Origin: Lentimicrobium sp.
GTDB lineage: Bacteria; Bacteroidota; Bacteroidia; Bacteroidales; Lentimicrobiaceae
Assembly (NCBI GenBank): GCA_024709105.1
Contig: JANJXJ010000214.1
Coordinates: 1 to 50,468 of the forward strand
Direction of reading: 5' to 3'
DNA: 50,468 nucleotides
Shown: piece by piece, positions 41,859-50,468 of the stretch
Layout: each line of letters opens with the position of its first letter
How positions within the stretch are numbered: position 1 is the first letter of the stretch
The notes under the pieces: model-generated
The model's database searches: none
The model's input: the letters and a program-made list of their open reading frames with translations, nothing else
What the model was told of the DNA's origin: nothing
Program-made: the position numbers and the translations under genes

Positions 41859-42875
41859 TTAAGTTGTCCTTGAATATGGGGTTACATCGAGACTGGCAAA
41901 ATCACCTTTCAGAAACTTAAAATAACCGGCAACTGCAATCATGGCTGCATTATCAGTAGTAAACTGAAAATCAGGAATAAATGCCTTCCATACCCCTTGA
42001 TTCTGCCTTTCAAGAAAAGCAGCCCTAAGTGCCGAATTTGCCGAAACCCCACCTGCAACAGCTACGGTTTTTATTCCAGTTTGCTTAACGGCTTTCATGA
42101 GTTTATCCATCAGGGCATCCACAATTGCTTTTTGAATGGAGGCGCTGAGGTCGGCTTTGTTCTGCTCAATAAAATCTGGATTTTCTATTAACTGATCGCG
42201 CAAAAAGTAAAGAAAAGATGTTTTTAATCCGCTGAAACTAAAGTCTAGTCCGGAAATGTTTGGCCTGGCAAAAGAAAAAGCAGTAGCATCACCGTTTTTC
42301 GCATATTTATCAATCAATGGTCCTCCCGGATATGGCAAGCCCATAATTTTAGCTGCTTTGTCAAATGCCTCACCAGCAGCATCATCAATAGTCCTGCCCA
42401 ATACAAACATTTCAAAATGGCTGTTTACCTGTACAATCTGCGTATGGCCTCCAGAAACAGTAAGGCACAAAAACGGGAAACCGGGTACTTGATCATCAGG
42501 TTTTCCGCTGGTAATAAAATGTGCCAGAATATGTGCCTGCATATGGTCAACTTCAATTAAAGGAATACCCAGTGCCCATGCAAAAGATTTGGCAAAAGAA
42601 GTCCCGACCAGTAATGAGCCCAGCAGGCCCGGCCCACGGGTAAAAGCCACTGCACTCAGGTCGCTGGCTTTAATTCCTGCCTGCTCAAGGGCATTGTTTA
42701 TTACAGGAATAATGTGTTGCTGATGAGCCCGCGATGCCAATTCAGGCACCACACCTCCGAAAGCTGCATGAACCTCCTGGCTTGCTATTATATTTGACAG
42801 CAATTGCGTGTTTTGCAATACAGCAGCCGAAGTGTCATCGCACGAAGATTCAATACCCAGTATGTATGCCGGCAT
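41859..42875 (-). CDS. tsaD: tRNA N6-adenosine threonylcarbamoyltransferase TsaD
   Basis: The 338-residue enzyme transfers threonylcarbamoyl to A37 of ANN-reading tRNAs. The ASKHA fold and metal site are clear: ILGIESSCDDTSAAVL, VPELASRAHQQHIIPVI, the Fe-binding histidines H111 and H115 in VDHMQAHILAHF, LTVSGGHTQIV, DDAAGEAFDKAAK, VAVAGGVSANSALR and the late TTDNAAMIAVAG with the third ligand Asp. Length and motifs are standard. It is divergent from tamB, an arrangement common in Bacteroidota. The partner ATPase tsaE is at 13447-13872. Confidence 0.97.
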   Translation of the reverse strand: MPAYILGIESSCDDTSAAVLQNTQLLSNIIASQEVHAAFGGVVPELASRAHQQHIIPVINNALEQAGIKASDLSAVAFTRGPGLLGSLLVGTSFAKSFAWALGIPLIEVDHMQAHILAHFITSGKPDDQVPGFPFLCLTVSGGHTQIVQVNSHFEMFVLGRTIDDAAGEAFDKAAKIMGLPYPGGPLIDKYAKNGDATAFSFARPNISGLDFSFSGLKTSFLYFLRDQLIENPDFIEQNKADLSASIQKAIVDALMDKLMKAVKQTGIKTVAVAGGVSANSALRAAFLERQNQGVWKAFIPDFQFTTDNAAMIAVAGYFKFLKGDFASLDVTPYSRTT

Positions 42876-42961
42876 GATGAAAATAATTATGTAAAAAAGT
42901 TTAAAAACCTAACGTACAAAGCCCGATTTTTAAGACCTTTGCAGGTTAGCCAGCTATTCTT

Positions 42962-45900
42962 TTGCGGAAGCTGGAATGTTACTTACAAAACTGTTGCAAA
43001 GGTATTAAAAAGACTCTTCAAATATCGGCCCTGGCCTTCCTGTCTGCCTGCATATTGATGCTGGCAGCCTATGGTATCTTCAGAACCAGCTATGTTCAAA
43101 CCAGACTGGCAACAGTTGTTGCCAATTACCTTTCTAAGGAACTGGGAACACAGGTAAGTGTGGGACAACTTGACATTTCCTGGTTTCTGGATGTAGTAAT
43201 TATTGATATCATTGTTAAAGATAAGCAAAACAACACCTTGTTTAAGGCCGGAAGATTAAGGGCAAATATTGGTAAAATTAACCTTAAACGCAGATTCTTA
43301 GGCATTTATGCTTTTTCAATTAAAGATGCAGAAATAAATTTGTTGCGATTCAAGACAAAAGAGGAAATGAACTTTGATTTTATTGTCTCTTATTTTTCGG
43401 GAACCGACACCGCGTCAGCCGATACTTCCAGTTCAAAGCCCTGGAGGTTAGGCATTTCAGGAGTAAAAATCAGCAATACATCTTTTAGTTATTCAAACCA
43501 GTCAAAAGAGCCGACAGAAACTGGTGTTGATTACAATTATTTGAAGATAAATGACCTGAATCTGGAAATAAAAAAGATTAATATAGCCGGGGACAGTATT
43601 ACCGGGCAAATAGAAAATCTGGGTTTTGTTGAAAAATCGGGTTTCCGGCTGAATGACCTCTCCACCCGGATTCTTATCAGGAGCGATTCCATTGTTGCCC
43701 GTAACCTTCATATTCTTACACCAGGCAGCCACATTAATCTGGATCTCAAATTCAGGCATTCCGGTTATCATGCCTACAATGATTTCATTGATAGCGTAAA
43801 AATAACCGGAGAATTCGACCGTACAAGTATAAAGCTGAGCGATATCGGCTTTTTTGCACCCGAGCTTGCTTCCATTGATGAAGTAATAAAAGTCCATGGA
43901 AAGATTACCGGCACAGTTGCATCGCTAAGAGCCAGAAATTTCAGGTTTGCCTATCGCGACAATACTTATTTTGAAGGAAACATTTCAATGGATGGACTCC
44001 CGGATATAAACGAAACATTCATTCACCTGAATATTAAAGATTTACGTTCCAACTATAAAGATTTTGAAGCATTCAGAATTAACAGCAAACCCATCGTCAA
44101 AGTTCCTGAAGATCTCAAAAATCTGGGTATAATTCGTATAAAAGGTTATTTCACGGGCTTCTTTTACGACTTTGTTTCTGCTGCTACATTCAACACAGCA
44201 CTTGGGTCAATACAAACCGATCTGAGCTTAAAAACTGACACTAAAGAGAACATTAACTACAGCGGACATTTAAATATCCGAAACTGGAATCTCGGAAAAA
44301 CCATTCAGGCTGAAGAATATCTTGGAAAAATTGATTTTAGTTCTGAAATCAAAGGCAGTTACAATACCAAAGCCGGTATTTCAGCTGCACTAAATGGGCT
44401 GGTAAGCAAATTAGATCTTCTTGGAAACAGTTTTAGCAATATCGAAATTGATGGAAACCTCGAAAACAAGCAATTCAACGGTATGCTCATGCTGCGGGAT
44501 GAATTGATTGATCTTGACTTTAATGGGCTGATTGACTTTACCACCAAACTTCCTGAATTCAACTTTAAATCTTCTGTTAAAAATGCCTGGCTTTCAAAAC
44601 TTAATATATGGAGCCGCGATTCTTCATCCTGCTTTAGTACTGAAATGGATCTCAATTTTAAAGGCTCAAATATTGATAATTTGTTAGGTACTCTTCGTTT
44701 TACTAATACCCTGTACACTGAAAAGGGAGTCAATTATCCACTAAGGAGTGTGGTGTTATCCACAACACAATTTCCTGATAACACAAAACAACTCAGTTTA
44801 GACTCAGATGTAGCCGAAATAAACTTTAAAGGTCAGTATGCCTTTGCCGATTTTTACTCTTCGCTGCTGAACATTCTCAATAACTTCCTGCCCTCTTTCA
44901 GGCCGGCTCCCGCTGAGCAAAGAAAAGTAAACATTGAACAACGTTTTGAATACACCATTAAAATCAGGGAAGACATAAAAGAGATCGCCGGGCTTTTTAT
45001 CCCTTCACTTTCAATAAATTCACCAGTTTACCTTTTCGGAAGTTACAACTCCTCCAACAATATTGTGCTCATCAACGGACAAGCAGATCAGTTTGAGCTT
45101 GGGGGAATAAAATTTGACAACTGGTTCATTAGCGGTCAAAACAATGGCAACAGCCTTCAGTTTACCACAGGTTCTTCAGCAATCCTCTTTACCGAGGCCA
45201 GTGAAGAAAATGATCTTGAGCTTGGTATCGAAAACTTTGCATTTGATTTGATGATGCGGGGCGACAGCATCAGGTATGGTATTAAATGGCATGATAATGA
45301 TTCGGGATTGAGAAACACCGGAAAAATAGCTGGAATTCTTTCCTTTTCAGATCAAATGATTATTAAATCAACTCTGCTGCCATCAGCCTTCACTGTAAAT
45401 GACACAACTTTTTTGGTAAGTCAGAGCGGCGATTTTCTTGTTGACAGTACAGCCATTTTTGTTGATAATCTTTCGGTTAAAGGCCTGAATCAGGAACTTA
45501 TGATTACCGGAAAAATAAGTAATGATAAAGCAGACACTCTATACCTGCAATTTAGTGATCTGAATATCTCCAATGCCGATCTGCTGCTCAGGCAGGATGG
45601 CATTGATTTCGACGGAATTCTGAATGGTAAAATTTCTGTAAATGACCTTTACCATGAAAGAAAACTACAAGCCGATATAAATGTTAAAGACTTGTACTTC
45701 AATAAGGAGAGGCTGGGAGACGCTTTCATACTTACCCGCTGGGATAACCAAAAATCGGGCCTTGAGGTATCGGCTGATGTCATTTATAAAGGTAATATTG
45801 GCTCGCACAAACCTGTTTCAGTAAGGGGATATATATACCCTGTTGCTGATACTTCTGATAACTTTGACCTTGATGTTGCATTTGTAAATTATAATCTGGC

Positions 45901-47455
45901 ATCGCTTAACCCATTTCTCGAAGGTTTTGCATCACACCTCAGAGGGTTTACCAGTGGCCAGCTGACTTTAAACGGAACTTTCGACAAACCTGATTTTGAA
46001 GGATATCTGCAACTTATGCGGACTCAGTTGAAAATTGATTATCTCAATGTAATTTATTCGTTTGCAGACAAAGTGGAGATCAGGCCAGATCTGATTTATG
46101 CCAATAATGTGATGATTTATGATTCACTCGGAAATACCGGGCTGATGACATTTAAGTTACATCATAACTATTTTAATGACATGGTTATGGACATGAATGT
46201 GCAAGCCAGTTCGCTTTCCGGCCTGAATACGACCATCAGGCAAAATGAATTATTTTATGGCACAGCAGTTGCTACCGGACAGGTGAATATCAGAGGCCCT
46301 TTCGAGGATCTGAAAATGTCCATCAATGCTAAGTCTGAGAAGGGTACTAATATTTTTATTCCAATTAATCTGGACGTACAGGCCACTGAAAATGATTTTA
46401 TCAGATTTGTAAGCAAAGAAACAGAAGACATCCAAACCGCAATATTCGAGCCGGTTACATCAGGCGTGAGCCTCGATATGCTGCTGGATGTTACCAAAGA
46501 CGCCGGCATTCAGATCTTCCTTCCTGAAAACATCGGCAACATCAAAGCCACCGGCAGCGGCAGAATGGAAATGAGCATTGATACCCGCGGCGACATAACC
46601 ATGTTTGGCGATTACAATATAGATGCCGGAACATTTCTGTTCACTTTCCAAAACCTGATTAACCGGGTATTTTCTATTGAAAGAGGCAGTATTATTTCCT
46701 TTACCGGAAGTCCTTACGATGCCAATCTGAATGTAAGGGCTGTTTATAAAGTCAGGGCAGCTCTGAGTGGCATTCCGGAACTCTCTGTTTTTGAGGAATA
46801 CAATGGCCGAAGCATTCCTGTTGAGTGTATAATCCACCTGAAAAACAACCTTTACAACCCCGATATCGGTTTTGGCATCAGATTGCCAGATGCCGAAGAC
46901 GACCTGAAACAAAGAATTTTTGCTGCGATCGACACCACCAACGATGTGGTTATGACTCAGCAAATGGTGTCACTTCTGCTCATGAAATCTTTCAGCTTCA
47001 GTGGCAATACAAACCTTGCCGGCAGTGTAGGGGCTTCATCCATTGAGATGCTCACCAGCCAGTTGAGCGGAATGTTGTCGCAATTAAGCAAAGATATTGA
47101 CATAGGCTTAAATTACCGAACCGGCGATGCAATGACCAACGAGGCCCTGGAAGTGGCACTTTCCACTCATCTTTTCGACGACAGAGTAACTATTGACGGG
47201 AATTTTGGTATTACCAACTCAAGTTCTACCCAAAACACAAACAATATTGTTGGTGATGTAACTGTTGATGTAAAAATTACCCGCGATGGCAGGTTCAGGG
47301 TGAAAGCATATAACAAGTCCAACAACCCCTTTGAAGCCTCATTCTATAATGCCGATTATAAACAGGGAGTAGGTGTGTATTACAGGTATGAGTTCGACCG
47401 CTTTTCTGAAATATTCAGGCGTCAACGAAAAAAGGCAGTACCTTTATCCCCTTAA
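42962..47455 (+). CDS. tamB: TamB-like translocation/assembly protein (DUF490)
   Basis: The 1497-residue protein has an N-terminal membrane anchor (~residues 20-42, ISALAFLSACILMLAAYGIF), then a very long run of beta strands forming the expected periplasm-spanning beta-taco groove, and a C-terminal DUF490 domain (MSIDTRGDITMFGDYNIDAG, FNLI-type RVFSIERGSIISFTGSPYDA, ending VGVYYRYEFDRFSEIF). It carries lipids or outer-membrane proteins between membranes. No in-frame ATG precedes the anchor, so the start is probably TTG at 42962; this is the weakest part of the call. It is divergent from tsaD, and the next gene starts 29 bases after its stop. Confidence 0.9.
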   Translation: MRKLECYLQNCCKGIKKTLQISALAFLSACILMLAAYGIFRTSYVQTRLATVVANYLSKELGTQVSVGQLDISWFLDVVIIDIIVKDKQNNTLFKAGRLRANIGKINLKRRFLGIYAFSIKDAEINLLRFKTKEEMNFDFIVSYFSGTDTASADTSSSKPWRLGISGVKISNTSFSYSNQSKEPTETGVDYNYLKINDLNLEIKKINIAGDSITGQIENLGFVEKSGFRLNDLSTRILIRSDSIVARNLHILTPGSHINLDLKFRHSGYHAYNDFIDSVKITGEFDRTSIKLSDIGFFAPELASIDEVIKVHGKITGTVASLRARNFRFAYRDNTYFEGNISMDGLPDINETFIHLNIKDLRSNYKDFEAFRINSKPIVKVPEDLKNLGIIRIKGYFTGFFYDFVSAATFNTALGSIQTDLSLKTDTKENINYSGHLNIRNWNLGKTIQAEEYLGKIDFSSEIKGSYNTKAGISAALNGLVSKLDLLGNSFSNIEIDGNLENKQFNGMLMLRDELIDLDFNGLIDFTTKLPEFNFKSSVKNAWLSKLNIWSRDSSSCFSTEMDLNFKGSNIDNLLGTLRFTNTLYTEKGVNYPLRSVVLSTTQFPDNTKQLSLDSDVAEINFKGQYAFADFYSSLLNILNNFLPSFRPAPAEQRKVNIEQRFEYTIKIREDIKEIAGLFIPSLSINSPVYLFGSYNSSNNIVLINGQADQFELGGIKFDNWFISGQNNGNSLQFTTGSSAILFTEASEENDLELGIENFAFDLMMRGDSIRYGIKWHDNDSGLRNTGKIAGILSFSDQMIIKSTLLPSAFTVNDTTFLVSQSGDFLVDSTAIFVDNLSVKGLNQELMITGKISNDKADTLYLQFSDLNISNADLLLRQDGIDFDGILNGKISVNDLYHERKLQADINVKDLYFNKERLGDAFILTRWDNQKSGLEVSADVIYKGNIGSHKPVSVRGYIYPVADTSDNFDLDVAFVNYNLASLNPFLEGFASHLRGFTSGQLTLNGTFDKPDFEGYLQLMRTQLKIDYLNVIYSFADKVEIRPDLIYANNVMIYDSLGNTGLMTFKLHHNYFNDMVMDMNVQASSLSGLNTTIRQNELFYGTAVATGQVNIRGPFEDLKMSINAKSEKGTNIFIPINLDVQATENDFIRFVSKETEDIQTAIFEPVTSGVSLDMLLDVTKDAGIQIFLPENIGNIKATGSGRMEMSIDTRGDITMFGDYNIDAGTFLFTFQNLINRVFSIERGSIISFTGSPYDANLNVRAVYKVRAALSGIPELSVFEEYNGRSIPVECIIHLKNNLYNPDIGFGIRLPDAEDDLKQRIFAAIDTTNDVVMTQQMVSLLLMKSFSFSGNTNLAGSVGASSIEMLTSQLSGMLSQLSKDIDIGLNYRTGDAMTNEALEVALSTHLFDDRVTIDGNFGITNSSSTQNTNNIVGDVTVDVKITRDGRFRVKAYNKSNNPFEASFYNADYKQGVGVYYRYEFDRFSEIFRRQRKKAVPLSP

Positions 47456-47484
47456 AAATTGATTGAACCCAAAAACCAAGGATT

Positions 47485-49005
47485 ATGAAACGTTTAGCTA
47501 CTTTTCTTCTGCTTATGGGAATAATGCCACTGATGCATGCACAAATTACCATAACGCAGAATGATATGCCGGCCATTGGAGATACCCTCAGAGTAAGCAC
47601 TACTGTTTTACTTCCCGGGATTGATCCTGCACAAACCGGCCCCGGGTTTACCTGGAATTACTCCGATTTACAACCTCAAAACCAAAGGGTTGAAAGATTT
47701 GTTAGCATTACTTCCGTACCTTTTCTTTATCAAATAATATTTAATCAGAATGTTGCAAACCTGGCCAATCCTATTGATGCAGTTGATTTTCTGCCAGGCT
47801 TTGAAATATCAGATGCTTACATTTATTACAAGAAGAATCCGACCAATTATGTTAGACCTGGTTATGCAGTCACTGCGCTTGGTATTCCTGTACCCATGAA
47901 ATTTGATCAGCCGGAGTTGCTTTACACTTTTCCTCTTACAGTTACATCAGCAAAGGATTCCAGTCAGTCCAACTACAGTCTGGCATTTCCGGGGCTCGGT
48001 TATTTCAGCATTGAACGTAAACGTGTAAATGAAGTAGATGGCTGGGGCAGTCTTACCACACCTTTTGGCACATTCGATGTACTACGCGTAAAATCAACCA
48101 TCTATGAAAAAGACAGCTTATACCTCGATTCTATTCAATCCGGAATTCCTATCATCAGAAATTACATTGAATATCAATGGCTTGGCAACGGGCAGGGAAT
48201 TCCTTTGCTCACCATTACTCAGGAAGGGCCGGCAACAACAGCCGTTTACCGCGATATTGCTCAAAATTTCAACCCGCTTATTGTTACCGGTGACGACCAA
48301 ACCATTTGCAAAGGCGACACTATAAGTATTTCTGTAAGTGTTTCGGGTGGCACACCTCCATACACTTATTTATGGACCAACGGCGAACAAACCCCTGAAA
48401 TAAGAGTCTGGCCGGAAGAAACCACCCCTTATGGAGTAATTGTTACCGACAGTCAGAATGCTGTTGCAGCAGGAAATGTAACTGTCGAAGTCATTCCGTT
48501 TGAAAAATTCACTTTTGCCTCCGATACCATTGTTGTTTGTGCCGGAAACAGCCTGCAGATAGATGCCGGAAGTGATTACACTCAGGTAAGGTGGTACATC
48601 AACAATATTCCGGTATCCCAGCTTTCGGAAATTATCATAGATTCCACTGGAATTGGTTTGAATACTGCAGTTTTAAGAGTTGAGTTCGAAAAAGATGGAT
48701 GCTCAGGATTCGCTGAAACCATCATAAAATTTGAGATCTGTGGTGGCTTTGATGAGAACGGACTTTTTAAGTTAAAACTGCACCCAAATCCATCCAGAGA
48801 TTATATCGTGCTTTCAGGTATTGAGCGGATTGCTGATTATAAAATCAGCATCATTGACTTCAATGGCCGGGTAATAAGCAACATAAAACCAGAATTAAGA
48901 AATGGACAGGTTGTAATTGATATATTCCATCTGCCTGCCGGATCTTATCTGATTACCCTAAAATCAGGCAGAAGCAGCATTTCTGCTGGATTTATCAGAC
49001 AATAG
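47485..49005 (+). CDS. Secreted protein with T9SS type A sorting domain
   Basis: The 506-residue protein has a signal peptide (MKRLATFLLLMGIMPLMHAQ, cleavage after AQ likely), an N-terminal domain of ~250 residues that I do not recognise (GDTLRVSTTVLLPGIDP, AFPGLGYFSIERKRVNEVDG), an SprB/PKD-like repeat (~265-335: DDQTICKGDTISISVSVSGG, YTYLWTNGEQTPEIRV), a second Ig-like segment (~340-415), and a C-terminal type A sorting domain (~425-506: LKLHPNPSRDYIVLSG, YKISIIDFNGRVI, LPAGSYLITLKSG). It should be exported by the type IX system and anchored on the cell surface. It follows tamB closely, so co-transcription is possible, and has a strong terminator. Confidence 0.88.
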   Translation: MKRLATFLLLMGIMPLMHAQITITQNDMPAIGDTLRVSTTVLLPGIDPAQTGPGFTWNYSDLQPQNQRVERFVSITSVPFLYQIIFNQNVANLANPIDAVDFLPGFEISDAYIYYKKNPTNYVRPGYAVTALGIPVPMKFDQPELLYTFPLTVTSAKDSSQSNYSLAFPGLGYFSIERKRVNEVDGWGSLTTPFGTFDVLRVKSTIYEKDSLYLDSIQSGIPIIRNYIEYQWLGNGQGIPLLTITQEGPATTAVYRDIAQNFNPLIVTGDDQTICKGDTISISVSVSGGTPPYTYLWTNGEQTPEIRVWPEETTPYGVIVTDSQNAVAAGNVTVEVIPFEKFTFASDTIVVCAGNSLQIDAGSDYTQVRWYINNIPVSQLSEIIIDSTGIGLNTAVLRVEFEKDGCSGFAETIIKFEICGGFDENGLFKLKLHPNPSRDYIVLSGIERIADYKISIIDFNGRVISNIKPELRNGQVVIDIFHLPAGSYLITLKSGRSSISAGFIRQ

Positions 49006-49017
49006 ATTATACTTGTC

Positions 49018-49056
49018 AAAAACACCACTCTAAAGAAAGATTAGGGTGGTGTTTTT
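49018..49056 (+). terminator. Intrinsic terminator after the T9SS-A protein
   Basis: AAAAACACCACTCTAA (49018-49033) pairs with TTAGGGTGGTGTTTTT (49041-49056) with one wobble around a 7-base loop; the T tract is part of the stem. Confidence 0.88.
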
Positions 49057-49554
49057 AATTATAACGTTATACATTAATGATCAGATTCATAATGAAATGC
49101 GCTAATTCATGGATAATTATTTTCACATCAAACACTGATGTAAGAAAACTATTGAATCGGGATGAATCTGGATGGTCATTCAATAACAACTAATCAGACA
49201 TAACCTAAAACAATCGAATTTTATAAAACAAGCAACCATACAAACATTCATTTTTATATCCTTGTCCACAAGTGCACGAACACTATCCGGAATCGGACAC
49301 TATTTACATCATAAATTTTATGAATTTTGACTACTGAAGTCTGGCATCAAAAAAAGAAAATTATTTTATTAAACTGATTATCATGCATTTACAACAATTA
49401 CAAAGATAAAGGTTTTAAAGTAAATAAATCCCGGACGAAATCAGGGTGTTTCAGAATAACGAACTATATAGCACGCATTTACTTGACATACAATCACTTA
49501 TAAAACCTGGCACGGTTTTAGCAAGCACCATAATCGAACAAAAAAGTTAAAGCC
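49057..49554. other. Long AT-rich spacer upstream of the DIPF-repeat protein
   Basis: The spacer has no convincing gene. It holds a perfect 15-bp palindrome TCATAAATTTTATGA (49309-49323), a repeated CACTAT element around 49281 and 49299, and the sigma-54-type promoter at 49507-49523. The length and the palindrome ~210 bases upstream of the predicted start would suit an enhancer-dependent promoter (inference). Confidence 0.55.
49507..49523 (+). promoter_or_regulatory. Sigma-54 (RpoN) type promoter of the DIPF-repeat protein gene
   Basis: CTGGCACG-GTTT-TAGCA fits the -24/-12 consensus YTGGCACG-N4-TTGCW with a single mismatch; GG (49509-49510) and GC (49521-49522) are exactly 10 bases apart. 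Transcription would start near 49534, giving a leader of about 21 bases. No TAnnTTTG box is seen before this gene. Confidence 0.6.
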
Positions 49555-49989
49555 ATGAAAACTTTAAAAACTCTTATACTGCTTGCAGCACTCACTTTTT
49601 CTGGTATTAATGCAACGATAGCCGGAGCAGACCAAAACTTGCCTGACTACTATCAACTATCCTCTGCCAGTGTTGACACCCTTGGTTCAATCACTTTTCC
49701 GGCAGAATTGCTACCTATTGCTCCTGAAGAGGAATATATTAACGACATTCCTTTCGACACCAAAAAGGTAAGCTCCGGCTATTTTGTTGCCAATATGCCT
49801 AAACCAGAGAAAGAAACTGAATTTAACGACATACCTTTTGACACCAAAAGTGTATCTGATCGTTATCTTAACATCCCCGTTTCAGGGGTAGGACCTGATC
49901 CTGAAAGTTACATTAACGACATACCTTTTAATACAGCCTGCATTGCCAAACGATTCACAGGCAATTGCAATCCAGCTGTTTGCCATTAA
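49555..49989 (+). CDS. Small secreted protein with three DIPF repeats, function unknown
   Basis: The 144-residue protein has a signal peptide (~residues 1-23, ending TIAGA) and three copies of a ~17-residue repeat: YINDIPFDTKKVSSGYF (61-77), EFNDIPFDTKSVSDRYL (89-105) and YINDIPFNTACIAKRF (119-134), spaced 28 and 30 residues apart and joined by proline/glycine-rich linkers. The third copy carries a Cys, and two more Cys follow near the C-terminus (C129, C138, C143). It has no T9SS domain or lipobox, so it is predicted to be periplasmic or secreted. I have an impression of similar DIPF-type small proteins in other Bacteroidota but know no characterised member. A sigma-54-type promoter precedes it and a bidirectional terminator follows. 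Confidence 0.8.
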   Translation: MKTLKTLILLAALTFSGINATIAGADQNLPDYYQLSSASVDTLGSITFPAELLPIAPEEEYINDIPFDTKKVSSGYFVANMPKPEKETEFNDIPFDTKSVSDRYLNIPVSGVGPDPESYINDIPFNTACIAKRFTGNCNPAVCH

Positions 49990-50044
49990 AATATTCGGGA
50001 TTATTATTCCGGGTTGAGATTTTCGTCTTGCAGAATTGTCTCTC

Positions 50045-50086
50045 AAAAGCACAAAGGGCAGCTTAATGCTGCCCTTTGTGCTTTTT
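50045..50086. terminator. Bidirectional intrinsic terminator
   Basis: AAAAGCACAAAGGGCAGC (50045-50062), loop TTAAT, and GCTGCCCTTTGTGCTTTT with a T tract to 50086: an 18-bp perfect stem flanked by As and Ts. It serves the DIPF gene on the plus strand and the transporter on the minus strand. Confidence 0.93.
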
Positions 50087-50096
50087 ATAAATGGAA

Positions 50097-50468
50097 TTAA
50101 CCCAAAATTATTCCGATTAACGTAGCAGAAAGCAACGAAGCCAATGTACCTCCCAGCAATGCTCTCATTCCGTATTGCGAAAGCAGCACTCTTTTGCCCG
50201 GGGCAAGCGAACCTATGCCACCAATCTGAATACCTATTGACGCAAAATTGGCAAATCCACACAACATATAGGTTGCCATAATAATACTCTTTGGATTGGT
50301 TAGCCTTGCGGTTTCTTTTAAATCTGCAAGACTCACATAACCAATAAATTCAGTAAGTATAAGTTTTTCTCCAAGCAGCTGTCCGAGCATAATTATATCG
50401 TTGGTCTCAACCCCAATCAGCCACATCAGAGGAGCTAAGATGTATCCCAGCAACACCTGAAGTGAGAG
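50097..50468 (-). CDS. Concentrative nucleoside transporter, C-terminal part only
   Basis: The frame is open to the window edge, so only the last ~123 residues are present. They show membrane helices and family motifs of the CNT C-terminal domain: GYILAPLMWLIGVETNDI, LGEKLILTEFIGYVSLADL, SIIMATYMLCGFANFASIGI and GGIGSLAPGKRVLLSQYGMR. CNT proteins import nucleosides with Na+ or H+ through the inner membrane. The rest of the gene lies beyond the window. It ends just before the shared bidirectional terminator. Confidence 0.92.
   Translation of the reverse strand, partial: LSLQVLLGYILAPLMWLIGVETNDIIMLGQLLGEKLILTEFIGYVSLADLKETARLTNPKSIIMATYMLCGFANFASIGIQIGGIGSLAPGKRVLLSQYGMRALLGGTLASLLSATLIGIILG

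Noticed and set aside
1-50468. CRISPR arrays, tRNA or rRNA genes, transposases, phage genes
   Set aside because: I read the spacers for repeat-spacer periodicity, cloverleaf-like segments and mobile-element proteins and found none; all spacers over 300 bases are described as features.

Overview
The window is bacterial DNA from a member of the Bacteroidota, most likely a Bacteroidales/Marinilabiliales-type organism (inference). The evidence is phylum-typical content: type IX secretion (T9SS) sorting domains, the T9SS regulator PorX, an LpxC-FabZ fusion inside a lipid A cluster, a TonB-dependent receptor paired with a DUF4249 lipoprotein, TsaD divergent from a very large TamB, and many promoters of the Bacteroidetes form TTTG-N19-TAnnTTTG instead of the -35/-10 type. 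I saw no tRNA, rRNA, CRISPR array, transposase or phage gene.

Layout. 1-3.9 kb: the tail of a T9SS-B surface protein, then two unrelated-in-detail AAA/DUF4143 ATPases on the minus strand, set in repeat-rich spacers with palindromic operators. 3.9-9.9 kb: proline dehydrogenase, an outer-membrane operon (beta-barrel protein, TonB-dependent receptor, DUF4249 lipoprotein) and a conserved 63-residue protein. 10-16.8 kb: housekeeping and regulation (LUD protein, purB, alanine dehydrogenase, tsaE, porX, an HD hydrolase). 17-23 kb: lipid A biosynthesis (lpxD, lpxC/fabZ, lpxA), an ABC ATPase, efp, and a second LpxD-like acyltransferase preceded by a mini-ORF and a terminator. 23-35 kb: surface polysaccharide genes (O-antigen ligase, two Wzz proteins, a flippase, three glycosyltransferases) interrupted by a Na+/solute symporter and murB. 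35-41 kb: ftsE, a methyltransferase and a 1459-residue hybrid kinase with six PAS domains. 41-50.5 kb: an SRPBCC membrane protein, tsaD, tamB, a T9SS-A cargo protein, a small secreted protein with three DIPF repeats, and the end of a nucleoside transporter.

How they fit together. Most of the window builds or regulates the cell envelope: lipid A, O-polysaccharide polymerisation and chain length, peptidoglycan precursor (MurB), outer-membrane assembly (TamB), division (FtsE), T9SS control (PorX) and T9SS cargo.

The most interesting points are: (i) the DIPF-repeat secreted protein at 49555-49989, preceded by a near-consensus sigma-54 promoter; (ii) an attenuator-like arrangement (31-codon ORF plus intrinsic terminator) ending 18 bases before the second lpxD; (iii) an operator array of palindromes and iterons upstream of a small PH/GRAM-like gene, whose own coding region carries the neighbour's terminator; (iv) two DUF4143 ATPases with separate palindromic operators, one flanked by direct copies of an intergenic repeat; (v) several -7 boxes so close to start codons that leaderless mRNAs are predicted. 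All functional calls come from reading the sequence; no database search was run.
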